Numbered from the stretch's first letter, positions 1 to 9,586 are shown. The stretch: DNA of 64,000 nucleotides from Peptostreptococcaceae bacterium pGA-8 (GCA_900112915.1 FONK01000005.1:1-64000); one strand, 5' to 3'. Numbers and translations: made by a program. Notes: a model not told the origin generated them from the sequence alone.

Positions 1-945
1 GCAAAGGTAATAGATGCCAATGATGAAAGAGGTTATTACTGTGAAATCATAGGTAAAAGAGCAGGAAAGACAACATTAATACTGGAAGATTCAGGCACAG
101 TCCTTGAGAAAGAAGTTAATGTAAAGGCTACAATTCTACTGAACAAAAATTTAGAAAACTATCTAAATGCATTGGAAGGTTGGTATGGGTACTCTGAAGC
201 CAGTGACAATTATAAGGAAATCATCGATGTATACAATGAGCATAGCCCTTTAGCTCTAGGATATAAAGTTAAGTATACGGATGAATGGTGTGACACATAC
301 ATATCAGCCGCAGCTATAAAGGCAGGTATAGTATCTTTAATTGGGACAGAATGTGGTTGTGAAAGACATATTGATATATTTAAGGCTAAAGGAATTTGGA
401 TTGAAGATGGACGCATAACACCGCAAGTTGGAGATATAATCGTATATAATTGGGATGCATTTGGACAACCAAATGATGGATTTTCAGACCACATAGGCGT
501 TGTAAAATCAGTTCAAAATGGGCATATAATGGTGATTGAAGGTAACCTTAATGAGCGTGTTGGTTATAGAAAAATTCCTGTAGGATGGGGTTATATAAGA
601 GGTTATGCACGCCCTAATTATGGCGCCAGTGCCACAGTGACATACCCAACAGATGCTGGTTCAGAGAGTTTATATACACTTGAACAGTTTAGACCAATGG
701 GTGTAATAAAGTGGAAGGGATATACATATAAGTATTATTCAGAGTTAGTATTGCCAGGCACAGGGTTAAATATACCCGGCAGACATGTTGATGGTGGTTT
801 TGTGAGAGACATTGACGGATATATCGCTGTTGCGAATAGCCAATTGGAGAAGGGCACAATAGTTCCTACACCATTTGGGGCAGATGGGAAGGTGTATGAT
901 CGCACAACAACTACTGCTGATGTGATTGATATATATATTCACTAA
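1..945 (+). CDS. Secreted CHAP-domain cell-wall hydrolase with C-terminal 3D-like domain (5' end missing)
   Basis: The reading frame is open from base 1, so the gene starts upstream of the window; an internal TTG at 172 is not a real start. The first ~55 visible residues look like the end of a bacterial Ig-like (Big_2) domain. A CHAP-type papain-fold amidase/endopeptidase follows, with a candidate catalytic Cys in EWCDTYISAAA, His in DHIGVV and the EGN motif. The last ~80 residues (GYIAVA, TPFGADGKVYD, IDIYIH) resemble the 3D/RlpA-like double-psi barrel of peptidoglycan-acting enzymes. Probable role: peptidoglycan cleavage outside the cell. The order Ig-like, CHAP, 3D-like is inferred from motifs only. 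No terminator is obvious before the next promoter. Confidence 0.75.
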   Translation, partial: AKVIDANDERGYYCEIIGKRAGKTTLILEDSGTVLEKEVNVKATILLNKNLENYLNALEGWYGYSEASDNYKEIIDVYNEHSPLALGYKVKYTDEWCDTYISAAAIKAGIVSLIGTECGCERHIDIFKAKGIWIEDGRITPQVGDIIVYNWDAFGQPNDGFSDHIGVVKSVQNGHIMVIEGNLNERVGYRKIPVGWGYIRGYARPNYGASATVTYPTDAGSESLYTLEQFRPMGVIKWKGYTYKYYSELVLPGTGLNIPGRHVDGGFVRDIDGYIAVANSQLEKGTIVPTPFGADGKVYDRTTTTADVIDIYIH

Positions 946-982
946 TTATTCTGAAAAGGAAATGGCAGACGGGTTGAAAAGT

Positions 983-1011
983 TTGCAAAATACAGTTTAA
1001 ATTGATATAAT
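983..1011 (+). promoter_or_regulatory. Sigma-A-type promoter of the envelope-glycan operon
   Basis: TTGCAA (983-988) and a perfect TATAAT (1006-1011) are separated by exactly 17 bp, 32 bp upstream of the first ATG of the glycan locus. No other strong promoter was noticed before 12.0 kb, and gene spacing stays small throughout, so this may drive the whole run of genes. Confidence 0.7.
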
Positions 1012-1043
1012 ATGGGTTGAGATTTTGTTGAAAGAAGTATGTT

Positions 1044-2189
1044 ATGAACAGACGAATACGCAAAGGTTTCAGCCTATTTTTATTTTATATTTATAATAGA
1101 ATTATATCACAATTTGTACCTATAAAAGATAAAGCCGTATTCTTGTCAGAAGCTACGGCTCATTTAGATGGAAATCTTAAAAAAATGAGTGAATTTATAG
1201 CTGATAAAGGAATTCATATTGAGTTTTACATGAAATCTGATAGAAGAAAAAGAATGAGCTTAAAGGAACTCTGTAATATTATGTATGCTATGACAACGTC
1301 AAAATACATTTTTTTGGATGATTTTTATGGATTAGTCTCCGCAATGAAGGTTAGAAAAAACCAAAACCTAGTGCAGCTGTGGCATGGTGCTGGTGCGTTT
1401 AAAAAATTTGGATTTAGCAGATTAAATACAGGCGATAATGTGAAAAAAGTCCATCGAGGTTATAAGAAATATACTCATGTTTCTGTGACCTCTGAAAGTG
1501 TACAATGGTGTTATGCTGAAGCCTTTGGAATCGATGCAGATAACATTAAAGCCTATGGAGTACCGAGGCTTGATTACTTTTTTAATGTAGAAACTATTGA
1601 TAAAGAAAAAAATAAATTTTTTAATCAATTTCCAGAAATGATTGGTAAAAAGATAGTCCTAGTAGTGCCGACGTATAGAGGAAAAAAGATTGAAGATGCA
1701 GCATATGCCTTTGATAAGTTAAATGCAGAAAAAATTTGTAGTTGCTTGGGAGATGACTATAAGGTGATTGTAAGGTGGCATCCTGCATTACAAAACAACA
1801 TTAAACTTGGTAAGGTTAAATATAACCTTCCGGATGGAGTGACAGACTTATCAGATTATGACAGCATCAATCGATTACTTCTCGTTACTGATGTGTTGAT
1901 TACAGACTATTCATCTGTGATTTTTGATTATTTCTTTGTTAAAAAACCGATAATTTATTTCCCATATGATTTAGATGCTTACGATGCAAGTAGAGGATTG
2001 TACTATCCTTTTGAAGACTATGTCTATGGCGATATAGCTTATGATACAGAGGGGATTATTGATTCTATAAGAAAATCTTCTCTTCATGAAAACAGAAGAA
2101 ATCAGTTTTATAATATGTTTTTAAACGGTTGTGATGGTAAATCTACAGAGAAAATATTTAATTGGGTATTTGAAAATGAAAGGCTTTAA
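1044..2189 (+). CDS. CDP-glycerol/CDP-ribitol phosphotransferase family protein (TagB/TagF/TarL-like)
   Basis: The 381-residue product matches the glycerophosphotransferase family (PF04464), which transfers polyol-phosphate from a CDP-activated donor onto a lipid-linked glycan at the inner membrane face. Family signs are the QLWHGAGAFKKFG motif near residue 110, RWHPAL near 245, and DVLITDYSSVIFDYF near 290, whose Asp-Tyr-Ser-Ser block is characteristic. An N-terminal hydrophobic stretch may help membrane association. It is the first gene after the promoter at 983-1011. Because tarI and tarJ homologues lie downstream, ribitol phosphate is as plausible a substrate as glycerol phosphate; the sequence alone does not decide. 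Confidence 0.85.
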   Translation: MNRRIRKGFSLFLFYIYNRIISQFVPIKDKAVFLSEATAHLDGNLKKMSEFIADKGIHIEFYMKSDRRKRMSLKELCNIMYAMTTSKYIFLDDFYGLVSAMKVRKNQNLVQLWHGAGAFKKFGFSRLNTGDNVKKVHRGYKKYTHVSVTSESVQWCYAEAFGIDADNIKAYGVPRLDYFFNVETIDKEKNKFFNQFPEMIGKKIVLVVPTYRGKKIEDAAYAFDKLNAEKICSCLGDDYKVIVRWHPALQNNIKLGKVKYNLPDGVTDLSDYDSINRLLLVTDVLITDYSSVIFDYFFVKKPIIYFPYDLDAYDASRGLYYPFEDYVYGDIAYDTEGIIDSIRKSSLHENRRNQFYNMFLNGCDGKSTEKIFNWVFENERL

Positions 2190-2194
2190 TTTTT

Positions 2195-3565
2195 ATGTAT
2201 AGTGTTAGTTTTAAAGATAGACTCAACAAGTTTAATAATTATGTTGTGATTATCTATGCGATGCTATTTATAGCATCAAGTACAATTGTTGCAAAATTTT
2301 GTGGAGCATGGATTGAACGGTTGGAAGTTGTTATAGGAATTGCAATACTAGGACTATATCTTATAAACATATTCACTGATAAGAAAATTGCTTTAAAAAA
2401 TGTATTATTGGAAAATATTATAGCGATTGTTTATTTGTGTTTTAGAGCATACACCCTGTATAAGCTCCACTTAGATTACAGTACTTTGAGAACTATATTT
2501 TTTGAAACTGTTTACTTGCTTTGCATATCTAGGTATATATTGGGCAATGTAGAGAATATGAAGTGTCTATTTAAATATTTAATTGGGACTAATTTGATTC
2601 TAAATATAGCTAATCTAGTTATGTTCTTTGCATTAAACCAGGTTCCCGGCCTTTATAAATCCGCAGTTAAATATACTTTCTTAAATACAGATACAAATTA
2701 TATATACAGTGCTTTATACCCTAATCCAAATACAATGGGTATTATGACAACTTTTTCCATATTATGTGCGTTTATTCTATACAGGAAAACCGAGACATAC
2801 AGCTTAGTATATAGAGCTATATATTTAGTTATTTCACTTATATCTATTTATATCTCAGGCTGCAGGGCAGCAGAAATAGCTCTACTGGTAACTCTATTGG
2901 CATATATAATTATTAAACTTTTGCATATAAACAAATTAAAGCTTATAGTAGGTCTTTGCTTAATATCATCAATTATTTTTGTTGCCGGAATATCAGGATA
3001 TATTTCAAGCCAATATGATAGAGATATTATGTACATAAGTGAAACTGAAATTAAACTAGATAACTTAAGTACGGGTCGATATATGATTTGGAAATCTGGA
3101 TATTTTGCACATAGAGAAAAGTTATTATCTGGAGTAGGAAGTCTGCACAATGAGATAAAGCAACGTGATGGATATGTAGTAAATCACTTTAAAGAAAACC
3201 ATACTGATTTAGGTGAGCATAATCGTTTAAAACTAGGCCCTCACAATGGCTATATAGGCATGATTTGGTGTACAGGTGTAGTAGGTGCCTTGCTATTTTT
3301 CTTGGCACTTTTGCAGAAAATAAAAAGGGCCAAGAGTCTGGAGAATGGTAATTGGTATCTAACCGTAATATTTATTTTCATTGTAAATCTATTTGAAACT
3401 ATGTTTATCATAAGCAGATTTTTCTTGGTTCTGTACTTATTCCTCATCCTCGCAATGGATGACGACAGTGAGACCTACGCGGAAGGGAGCAGTATAGAGA
3501 ATCCGGAGAATATAGCTGATAGCGACAGTATTAAAAAGAGCATAGAGTGTACACAGGAGGTGTAA
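2195..3565 (+). CDS. O-antigen ligase/polymerase (Wzy-like) membrane protein
   Basis: A 456-residue polytopic membrane protein with roughly ten or more predicted hydrophobic segments and a large extracytoplasmic loop around residues 265-355 that contains ARYxxW-like and HN/GPHNGYIG motifs, the hallmark of the O-antigen ligase/polymerase family. Such enzymes polymerise or ligate lipid-linked repeat units outside the membrane. It starts 5 bp after the preceding CDP-polyol transferase and ends one base before tarI, so it is co-transcribed. A Wzy-like polymerase inside a TarIJ locus suggests a repeat-unit polymer containing polyol phosphate rather than a classical wall teichoic acid. The C-terminal ~40 residues are acidic and cytoplasmic. 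Confidence 0.75.
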   Translation: MYSVSFKDRLNKFNNYVVIIYAMLFIASSTIVAKFCGAWIERLEVVIGIAILGLYLINIFTDKKIALKNVLLENIIAIVYLCFRAYTLYKLHLDYSTLRTIFFETVYLLCISRYILGNVENMKCLFKYLIGTNLILNIANLVMFFALNQVPGLYKSAVKYTFLNTDTNYIYSALYPNPNTMGIMTTFSILCAFILYRKTETYSLVYRAIYLVISLISIYISGCRAAEIALLVTLLAYIIIKLLHINKLKLIVGLCLISSIIFVAGISGYISSQYDRDIMYISETEIKLDNLSTGRYMIWKSGYFAHREKLLSGVGSLHNEIKQRDGYVVNHFKENHTDLGEHNRLKLGPHNGYIGMIWCTGVVGALLFFLALLQKIKRAKSLENGNWYLTVIFIFIVNLFETMFIISRFFLVLYLFLILAMDDDSETYAEGSSIENPENIADSDSIKKSIECTQEV

Positions 3566-3566
3566 T

Positions 3567-4280
3567 ATGGTATATGCGTTAGTTTTAGCCGGCGGCATTG
3601 GCAGAAGAATGGGAGATGTTAATAAACCGAAGCAGTATATGAACATCGGTGACAAGCCGATAATAGTTCATACAATCGAAAAATTCTGCCTATATGAAGA
3701 GTTTGAGAAGGTTATTGTTTTGTGCCCGAAGGAATGGGTTGAGCATACTAAGAGCCTCATTAAGAAGTACATTGCAACATCTGATAATGTAGTGGTAATT
3801 GAGGGTGGGTCAATGAGAAATGAAACCATTATGAAGGGCATTTCTTTTATTGAAAACGAAGGCAATCTAAATGATGAAACAATCATTGTTACTCACGATG
3901 CAGTTAGACCCTTTGTTACCTATAGAATGATAAAGGAGAACATAGAAGTCACAAAAGAGTTTGGTGCCTGCAATACGGTTATCCCGGCTACAGATACAAT
4001 TGTTTGCAGTGTTGATCAAAAGACAATTGCTCAAATTCCGGACAGAGCAGAGCTGTATCAGGGACAAACGCCACAGAGCTTCCAAGCTCTTAAGCTAAAA
4101 GAACTTTATGAAAGCCTTGATGATGATGAAAAAGAGGTTCTGACTGATGCTTGCAAAATATTTATTTTGAAGGGTCAAGAAGTTAGGCTTGTCAATGGAG
4201 AAACCTTCAATATTAAAATCACCTACCCTTATGATATTGCTGTGGCAGAGTCATTGCTGAGAGGAATTGCACAATGTTAA
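3567..4280 (+). CDS. tarI: Ribitol-5-phosphate cytidylyltransferase (IspD/TarI family)
   Basis: A 237-residue nucleotidyltransferase of the IspD/TarI family. The CTP-binding signature LAGGIGRRMG is at residues 7-16 and PKQY at 21-24; GGSMR (80-84) and HDAVRP (110-115) are also conserved. The reaction is CTP + D-ribitol 5-phosphate to CDP-ribitol, or CTP + methylerythritol phosphate if it is IspD. TarI is preferred because the next gene, overlapping by 7 bp, encodes a TarJ-type reductase, and the two form a known CDP-ribitol pathway unit. An AGGAGG-like site (caggaggtgtaat) precedes the ATG. A dual IspD role cannot be excluded, since no other ispD is visible in this window. Confidence 0.85.
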   Translation: MVYALVLAGGIGRRMGDVNKPKQYMNIGDKPIIVHTIEKFCLYEEFEKVIVLCPKEWVEHTKSLIKKYIATSDNVVVIEGGSMRNETIMKGISFIENEGNLNDETIIVTHDAVRPFVTYRMIKENIEVTKEFGACNTVIPATDTIVCSVDQKTIAQIPDRAELYQGQTPQSFQALKLKELYESLDDDEKEVLTDACKIFILKGQEVRLVNGETFNIKITYPYDIAVAESLLRGIAQC

Positions 4281-5299
4281 ATACCGTATACAGGCTCACA
4301 GAGCCGAGGAAAATTGAAATAGAATTTTCCGATGTGGATTTAAACAACGGCACGATTTTAGTTCGCCCCACACATTTGAGCATCTGCAATGCCGACCAGC
4401 GATACTATCAGGGAAAGCGTTCGGCAGAGGTACTGGCAAAAAAGCTGCCCATGGCACTTATTCACGAGGGCATAGGAACTGTAGTTTACAGCAATGATTC
4501 TGAGCTTAAGGTTGGGCAACGAGTTATAATGATACCCAATGCTCCTGTTGAGGAGGACGAATTCATACATGAGAACTATCTAAGGAGCAGCAGGTTTAGA
4601 GCAAGCGGATTTGATGGATTCATGCAGGATTGTGTTGCACTTCCAAAGGATAGGCTTGTAGCTGTTCCTGAGGATATAGATCCATTAGTTGCAGCATTTA
4701 GCGAAATCATATCAGTCGGGTATCATGCGGTAAACAGGTTTTTACAATTTAGCCATGACAGGCGAAAAACCATTGGAATTTGGGGAGATGGGAATTTAGC
4801 CTTTCTGGTAGCCCTAATTCTTAGATATAGATTACCGGAAGCCAAAATCGTCGTACTCGGTAAGAATCAGTACAAGCTGGAGTACTTCTCTTTTGTTGAT
4901 GAAACTTATCTCATTACGGATATTCCGGTGACCTTTCAGCCGGATCATGCCTTTGAATGCGTCGGCGGTGAAGGCTCTCCTGTTGCTATAAATCAGATTA
5001 TTGATGTGATTAAACCGGAAGCGACCATTTCGATTTTAGGAGTTAGTGAGAATAATGTCCCTATTAACACGAGAATGATTTTGGAAAAAGGGCTTGTGGT
5101 TTTTGGCAGCAGCCGAAGCGGAAGAAAGGATTTTTTAGACACTGTAAGGTTATTCACTGAACATCCTGAGGTGGTAGATTACTTTACATCCATTGTCGGA
5201 CAGGTGGTTGATGTTAGGAATATTGAAGATATGAATCAAGCATTTGAGCTTGATATTAAAAAGGCTTACGGAAAAACAATCATGCTATGGAATGTTTAA
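4274..5299 (+). CDS. tarJ: Ribulose-5-phosphate reductase (TarJ-type alcohol dehydrogenase)
   Basis: A 341-residue medium-chain dehydrogenase of the TarJ group. It reduces D-ribulose 5-phosphate to D-ribitol 5-phosphate with NADPH, feeding TarI. TarJ-like motifs are visible: SICNADQRYYQG (36-47) and LPMALIHEG (58-66), followed by a Rossmann domain from about residue 165 (GIWGDGNLAF). The gene overlaps tarI by 7 bp, the compact arrangement expected of partners in one pathway. Zinc dependence is uncertain: the canonical catalytic Cys/His pair seems partly present (SIC, IHEG). Confidence 0.85.
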   Translation: MLNTVYRLTEPRKIEIEFSDVDLNNGTILVRPTHLSICNADQRYYQGKRSAEVLAKKLPMALIHEGIGTVVYSNDSELKVGQRVIMIPNAPVEEDEFIHENYLRSSRFRASGFDGFMQDCVALPKDRLVAVPEDIDPLVAAFSEIISVGYHAVNRFLQFSHDRRKTIGIWGDGNLAFLVALILRYRLPEAKIVVLGKNQYKLEYFSFVDETYLITDIPVTFQPDHAFECVGGEGSPVAINQIIDVIKPEATISILGVSENNVPINTRMILEKGLVVFGSSRSGRKDFLDTVRLFTEHPEVVDYFTSIVGQVVDVRNIEDMNQAFELDIKKAYGKTIMLWNV

Positions 5300-5348
5300 T
5301 TTAGCCCACAAATAAAAGGTCAAGGCTGAATTGATGAAAGGAGATGCG

Positions 5349-7055
5349 ATGAAACCAAGTGTTTCTGTGATTATTCCGGTATACAATGTGGAAAAGTACA
5401 TAGAGAGAATGCTGGAATCCGTTAGAAATCAGACCTTTCAGCAGTGGGAGGCAATCCTTATAAACGATGGTAGTACCGATTCATCTCAGCTGATAATTGA
5501 TAAGTTCACTAAAAAAGACAAACGCTTTCGGTCTTTTTATAAGGAGAATGGAGGGGTAGCATCAGCAAGGAATATGGGAATCGACCTATCGGAGGGAGAT
5601 TATTTGGTATTTTATGATCCTGATGATTTTATACCCCCTAAGGCCTTGCAGCATATGCATAATAGGGCAATTTCATCTCAGGCTGATATGATTGTCGGGG
5701 TTATGGAAGAGATTAGCTTAGGCGAGCATTTGATATATATGCATTCGCAGAAACTGGCAAAGCAAAAAAAAATAAGCTCCTTGGACAAGCATTTTTTTGG
5801 GGCATGGTCCATATGCAACAAGATGTTTTCTGCCGATTTTGTTAAAAGCAATAACCTTAAAATTGAGCCTTTGACCAATGCTGAGGATGGGGTTTTTACA
5901 TTCTCAGCGCTGAAAGCCGGAGCACGGGCAGCAGGCTGTGACCATGTGGCATATAACTATTTGAAGCGGCCATTTTGGACAGAGCCTTCGGCTACACAAA
6001 ATATATCCCCTAAGTATCTAAAAGGACTACTTGCTTCCCATGATAGAATTTTAGAATTAGCAAAAAGTTTAAATAGCAGCCCTGCATATTTGGAAGACCT
6101 ATATATCAGGTTCATGGAAGGTGAAATGATAAATGGATATTATCGCGGATTGTGGCGTGCCGGTGCGGATGGGGCTGATATGCTTGAGGAAATAAAAGAA
6201 AGATATAATGCCTACAGCCTCAACGTAAGTGCAGTAAGGCTTAAAGAGCTTTACGCCAGACATAGAGATATAAAGCTGGAAGAAGGCTTCAAGCCATTGG
6301 ATTATATACAAGAAAATCCTAAGATTTCAGTTATAATTTCACCAAGGCTTAATGAGATAGAGATAAATAGGGTAATCGGAAGTCTCTATAATCAAAGATT
6401 TCTGTATTTTGAAATTCTGATTTCATCAGGAGCCTCAGAGTTAGTTGATGATACCTACTTAAAACGAGGAAATATGAAAGTCTTTGAATCCAAAGAGAAT
6501 TACCTTCAGCAGGGAATTAATAAGGCAAAGGGTGAGTTCATAGTTATCGTCAATGAAGCGGTTATATACACTAAGGAATCCTTGAGAGCGATGGAAGGAG
6601 CCCTTTACAGAAACCGTAAGCTGGATTTTGCAGCTATGAATGTTAAACTATTTGACGGCAATGAAACCAAACCGATTGCCGGCTTAAATGGCGCTTTTGG
6701 ATATTTTGGCAAGGGAAAGGGCGGCAAATCAAACTTAAATCTGGGGGATGCGCTTATGGCTAATAAGCTTATAAGAAAGGCATCTCTCAGCGGCATTACC
6801 CTTACCGGAGACTCTAAAGAAGACTCTCGGCGATTATATGAACAAAAGAACTTCATTAAACTGAGAAAAGGTGCCATGGTTATGGAAAAGAATGCATCCG
6901 CCTTACCAAATGCGGAAAAATCAATTAGCATGACTTTAAAGATCAGCTCAGTGCTTAATTCAAATATAGAAGCAACAGTGAATAAGCTAAAAAGAGTTAT
7001 TACTCGCGAAGATATAAATAACCTCAAAAATACATTTAAGAAAAAGGGCAAGTAG
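5349..7055 (+). CDS. Family 2 glycosyltransferase with a second degenerate GT2-like half
   Basis: Start chosen at ATG 5349 because AAAGGAG (5337-5343) sits 5 bp upstream; in-frame TTG 5331 and ATG 5334 lack such a site. The N-terminal half (about 2-230) is a GT-A glycosyltransferase: SVIIPVYN (6-13), NDGSTD (39-44), and a DPDD metal/donor motif (90-93). After about residue 320 a second stretch (KISVIISPRLNE, SLYNQRF) resembles the start of another GT2 domain but lacks a clear DXD motif. The product is 568 residues, larger than a single GT2. It probably adds a sugar to the polyol-phosphate polymer; donor and acceptor are unknown. It sits between tarJ and a second CDP-polyol transferase. Confidence 0.8.
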   Translation: MKPSVSVIIPVYNVEKYIERMLESVRNQTFQQWEAILINDGSTDSSQLIIDKFTKKDKRFRSFYKENGGVASARNMGIDLSEGDYLVFYDPDDFIPPKALQHMHNRAISSQADMIVGVMEEISLGEHLIYMHSQKLAKQKKISSLDKHFFGAWSICNKMFSADFVKSNNLKIEPLTNAEDGVFTFSALKAGARAAGCDHVAYNYLKRPFWTEPSATQNISPKYLKGLLASHDRILELAKSLNSSPAYLEDLYIRFMEGEMINGYYRGLWRAGADGADMLEEIKERYNAYSLNVSAVRLKELYARHRDIKLEEGFKPLDYIQENPKISVIISPRLNEIEINRVIGSLYNQRFLYFEILISSGASELVDDTYLKRGNMKVFESKENYLQQGINKAKGEFIVIVNEAVIYTKESLRAMEGALYRNRKLDFAAMNVKLFDGNETKPIAGLNGAFGYFGKGKGGKSNLNLGDALMANKLIRKASLSGITLTGDSKEDSRRLYEQKNFIKLRKGAMVMEKNASALPNAEKSISMTLKISSVLNSNIEATVNKLKRVITREDINNLKNTFKKKGK

Positions 7056-7063
7056 AAGAAGCT

Positions 7064-8179
7064 ATGATAAAGATCCTTATTTATGCAGTAAGAATAGTGT
7101 TAAATATAATATATGCCATTATTAAGCTGTTCCCGATGCAGAATAAGGTTGTTCTTGTAAGTCGCCAAGGAAATAGCGAGTCACTGGATTTTAAGCTGAT
7201 TAGGGAAGAAATTGCCGAAAGTCATCCTGATTATAAATGTGTCAGCCTTTGCAAGAAAATCGATGCAGGTGTTTTTGGCAAGCTTTCTTATTGTGGACAC
7301 CTTCTAAAGCAGATGTGGCATATCGGAACCTCAGAAATCATAATAACTGATTCCTACTGCCTGAGCATAAGTCTTTTGAGGCAGAGGAAGAATGCACGGA
7401 TATTTCAGATTTGGCATGCCCTTGGAGCATTAAAAAAGTTTGGGAAAAGTATTGCCGGTAATACCGGTGAGGGTAGAAACCAAGCCCTTGCTTCAGCTAT
7501 GAATATGCATGGGAATTATACAAAGGTTATGATAAGCAGTGAGGCTTGCAGAGACGCCTTTGGGGAAGCCTTCGGATATGAAGGGAAAAATCTGTTTATA
7601 GGCTCTCTGCCTCGAGTTGATGCAATAAAAAGCGAGGCCTTTATGGAGACTGCAGCGCTGAAGATTAAAGCCGAATACCCACAGCTGGAGCAAAGGCAAG
7701 TCCTTCTATATGCACCGACCTTTAGGAAGGGCATAGATATTTCAAAAAACATTATTGACTTGAATGATGCAATAGACCATAATAAATATGCTCTAATAGT
7801 AAAGAAGCATCCGTTGATGTCTATAGATACACCGATAGTTGATGCCATTATTGACAATAAATTTTCGACTTTAGAGGTGCTTTCTGTTGCAGATGTTGTT
7901 ATTTGTGACTATTCTGCCGTTATCTACGAAGCGGCTCTGGCTAAAAAGAAGCTGGTCTTCTATGCCTTTGATATAGATACTTACGGACAGAGACGGGACT
8001 TCTATATTGACTATTTAAATGAAATGCCGGGGCATGTTTGCAAAACAGCTGATGAGGTTGCTGATGTTTTGATGTCGGAGGAGTTTCAACCGGAAAGGGT
8101 ATCGGAATTTGCAGATAAGTATGTTGAAATTACAGAAAATTGTACTGAGAAGCTTGTGAGGGAGTTTTATGAAAAATAG
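7064..8179 (+). CDS. Second CDP-glycerol/CDP-ribitol phosphotransferase family protein
   Basis: A 371-residue TagF/TarL-family protein. The motifs QIWHALGALKKFG near residue 115, LYAPTFRKG near 205, VKKHP near 247 and DVVICDYSAVIYEAA near 280 match the same family as the gene at 1044, but the two proteins are clearly divergent. An N-terminal hydrophobic helix precedes the catalytic part. Two such enzymes in one cluster usually divide priming and polymerising steps, or act on different CDP-polyols. The gene follows the GT2 gene by 8 bp and overlaps the next gene by 11 bp, so translation is probably coupled. Confidence 0.85.
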   Translation: MIKILIYAVRIVLNIIYAIIKLFPMQNKVVLVSRQGNSESLDFKLIREEIAESHPDYKCVSLCKKIDAGVFGKLSYCGHLLKQMWHIGTSEIIITDSYCLSISLLRQRKNARIFQIWHALGALKKFGKSIAGNTGEGRNQALASAMNMHGNYTKVMISSEACRDAFGEAFGYEGKNLFIGSLPRVDAIKSEAFMETAALKIKAEYPQLEQRQVLLYAPTFRKGIDISKNIIDLNDAIDHNKYALIVKKHPLMSIDTPIVDAIIDNKFSTLEVLSVADVVICDYSAVIYEAALAKKKLVFYAFDIDTYGQRRDFYIDYLNEMPGHVCKTADEVADVLMSEEFQPERVSEFADKYVEITENCTEKLVREFYEK

Positions 8180-9575
8180 TAAACAAAATCAGAATAAGAG
8201 ATTTTTCAGCTTCATAGCTTCAGCTTATATGATAGCTGTAATCTCAGCGGTTTTCTTCTATGAATGGATAACCTACTACAATCTCGATATTGTATTGCCA
8301 TATCACTATAAGGGGCACTGGGTAATTATGGGAGTTTACATAGCAGAGCTGATGATTTTCTTCTCTGTCTATGGGGGACTTAAGTTCGGATATTTGAAGG
8401 CAAGCAGCTCAATGCTGTCACATTTGTTGGCGGTTTTTTGTACTAACATGTTGATGTTTTTGCAGATTTCAATGCTTTCAGCGAAGATAGCGCAGATAGA
8501 ACCATTTATAAATATGAACTTGGCGGATTTTGCCATAATCATAGTAAGTGCATTTGCTATTGAAGCCTTGCATTCCAAGCTGTTCCCGCCTCACGATGTG
8601 TTCATTGTATATGATGAATACAAGCCAAATGCAATGATGACCAAGCTCAGGTATAGGGATGATAAGTTTAATATAGAGCTTGTGAAGAATGTAAATGAAA
8701 TATCGTGGGAAGAGTTTAAGGAGCATGCAAATAAGTATGGAACAGTCCTTATTTATGATATACACTCAGAGCTTAGAAATAAGATATTGAAATACTGCTA
8801 CGCTCAGGACATTAGGATATATGCGACAACCAAAATTTCGGACATACTGCTGAAGGGTGCTGATGATATACATATATTTGATACGCCTATTTTGTTGATA
8901 AGAAATAGCGGTCTTACATTATGGGAAAGAATTATTAAGCGTTTGATGGATATTACATTTTCCATCATAGTTCTTATTATATTTTCACCGGTTATGCTTA
9001 TTACTGCCATTGCAATTAAAGCCTATGACGGCGGTCCTGTATTATTTAGACAAGAAAGATACACTATTGGAGGCAGAATCTTTAGAATTCACAAATTTAG
9101 AAGCATGATTGTAGATGCGGAATCTGATGGCAGAGTTATTCCAACATCTGATAAGGATCCTAGAATTACGCCGATTGGTGATTTTATCAGGAAAACCAGA
9201 ATTGATGAGCTGCCGCAAATGATTGATATTCTAAAAGGTGATATGAGTCTTGTAGGCCCCAGACCGGAAAGGGTTGAGCATGTTGAAAAGTACACTGAAG
9301 CAATATCTGAATTTGATCTCAGACTCAAGGTAAAGGGGGGGCTTACAGGATATGCGCAGATTTATGGAAAATACAATACGACAGCATATGACAAAATTAA
9401 GCTGGACCTGATGTATATACAAAACTACTCGATATTACTTGATATTAAAATGCTATTTCTTACACTAAAGGTAGTTTTTATGAAGGAGAGCACTGAAGGC
9501 TTTTCAGAAGAACAGAAAATCAAAATAAACGCAGATATGAAACAAAATTCAATGAACAATAATATAGAGGAATAA
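8169..9575 (+). CDS. Exopolysaccharide polyprenyl glycosylphosphotransferase (priming sugar transferase)
   Basis: A 468-residue WbaP/CpsE-type enzyme. About four N-terminal membrane helices (to about residue 135) are followed by a soluble linker domain and then the conserved bacterial sugar transferase domain: a re-entrant helix (LMDITFSIIVLIIFSP), FRQERYTIGG, KFRSM, RIDELPQMIDILKGDMSLVGPRPE and GLTGYAQI. It moves a sugar-1-phosphate from a UDP-sugar to undecaprenyl phosphate and so starts repeat-unit synthesis. With the Wzy-like gene at 2195 this points to a Wzx/Wzy-like route, although no flippase is in the window. The start overlaps the upstream gene by 11 bp. Confidence 0.85.
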   Translation: MKNSKQNQNKRFFSFIASAYMIAVISAVFFYEWITYYNLDIVLPYHYKGHWVIMGVYIAELMIFFSVYGGLKFGYLKASSSMLSHLLAVFCTNMLMFLQISMLSAKIAQIEPFINMNLADFAIIIVSAFAIEALHSKLFPPHDVFIVYDEYKPNAMMTKLRYRDDKFNIELVKNVNEISWEEFKEHANKYGTVLIYDIHSELRNKILKYCYAQDIRIYATTKISDILLKGADDIHIFDTPILLIRNSGLTLWERIIKRLMDITFSIIVLIIFSPVMLITAIAIKAYDGGPVLFRQERYTIGGRIFRIHKFRSMIVDAESDGRVIPTSDKDPRITPIGDFIRKTRIDELPQMIDILKGDMSLVGPRPERVEHVEKYTEAISEFDLRLKVKGGLTGYAQIYGKYNTTAYDKIKLDLMYIQNYSILLDIKMLFLTLKVVFMKESTEGFSEEQKIKINADMKQNSMNNNIEE

Positions 9576-9586
9576 GTGGAGGTTCT

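Noticed and set aside
3567-4280. IspD (isoprenoid pathway) as the primary call
   Set aside because: The overlapping tarJ gene and teichoic-type neighbours favour TarI, although a dual role remains possible.
6605-7051. Minus-strand open frame of 148 codons
   Set aside because: It lies entirely inside the GT2 gene, which has clear motifs on the plus strand.
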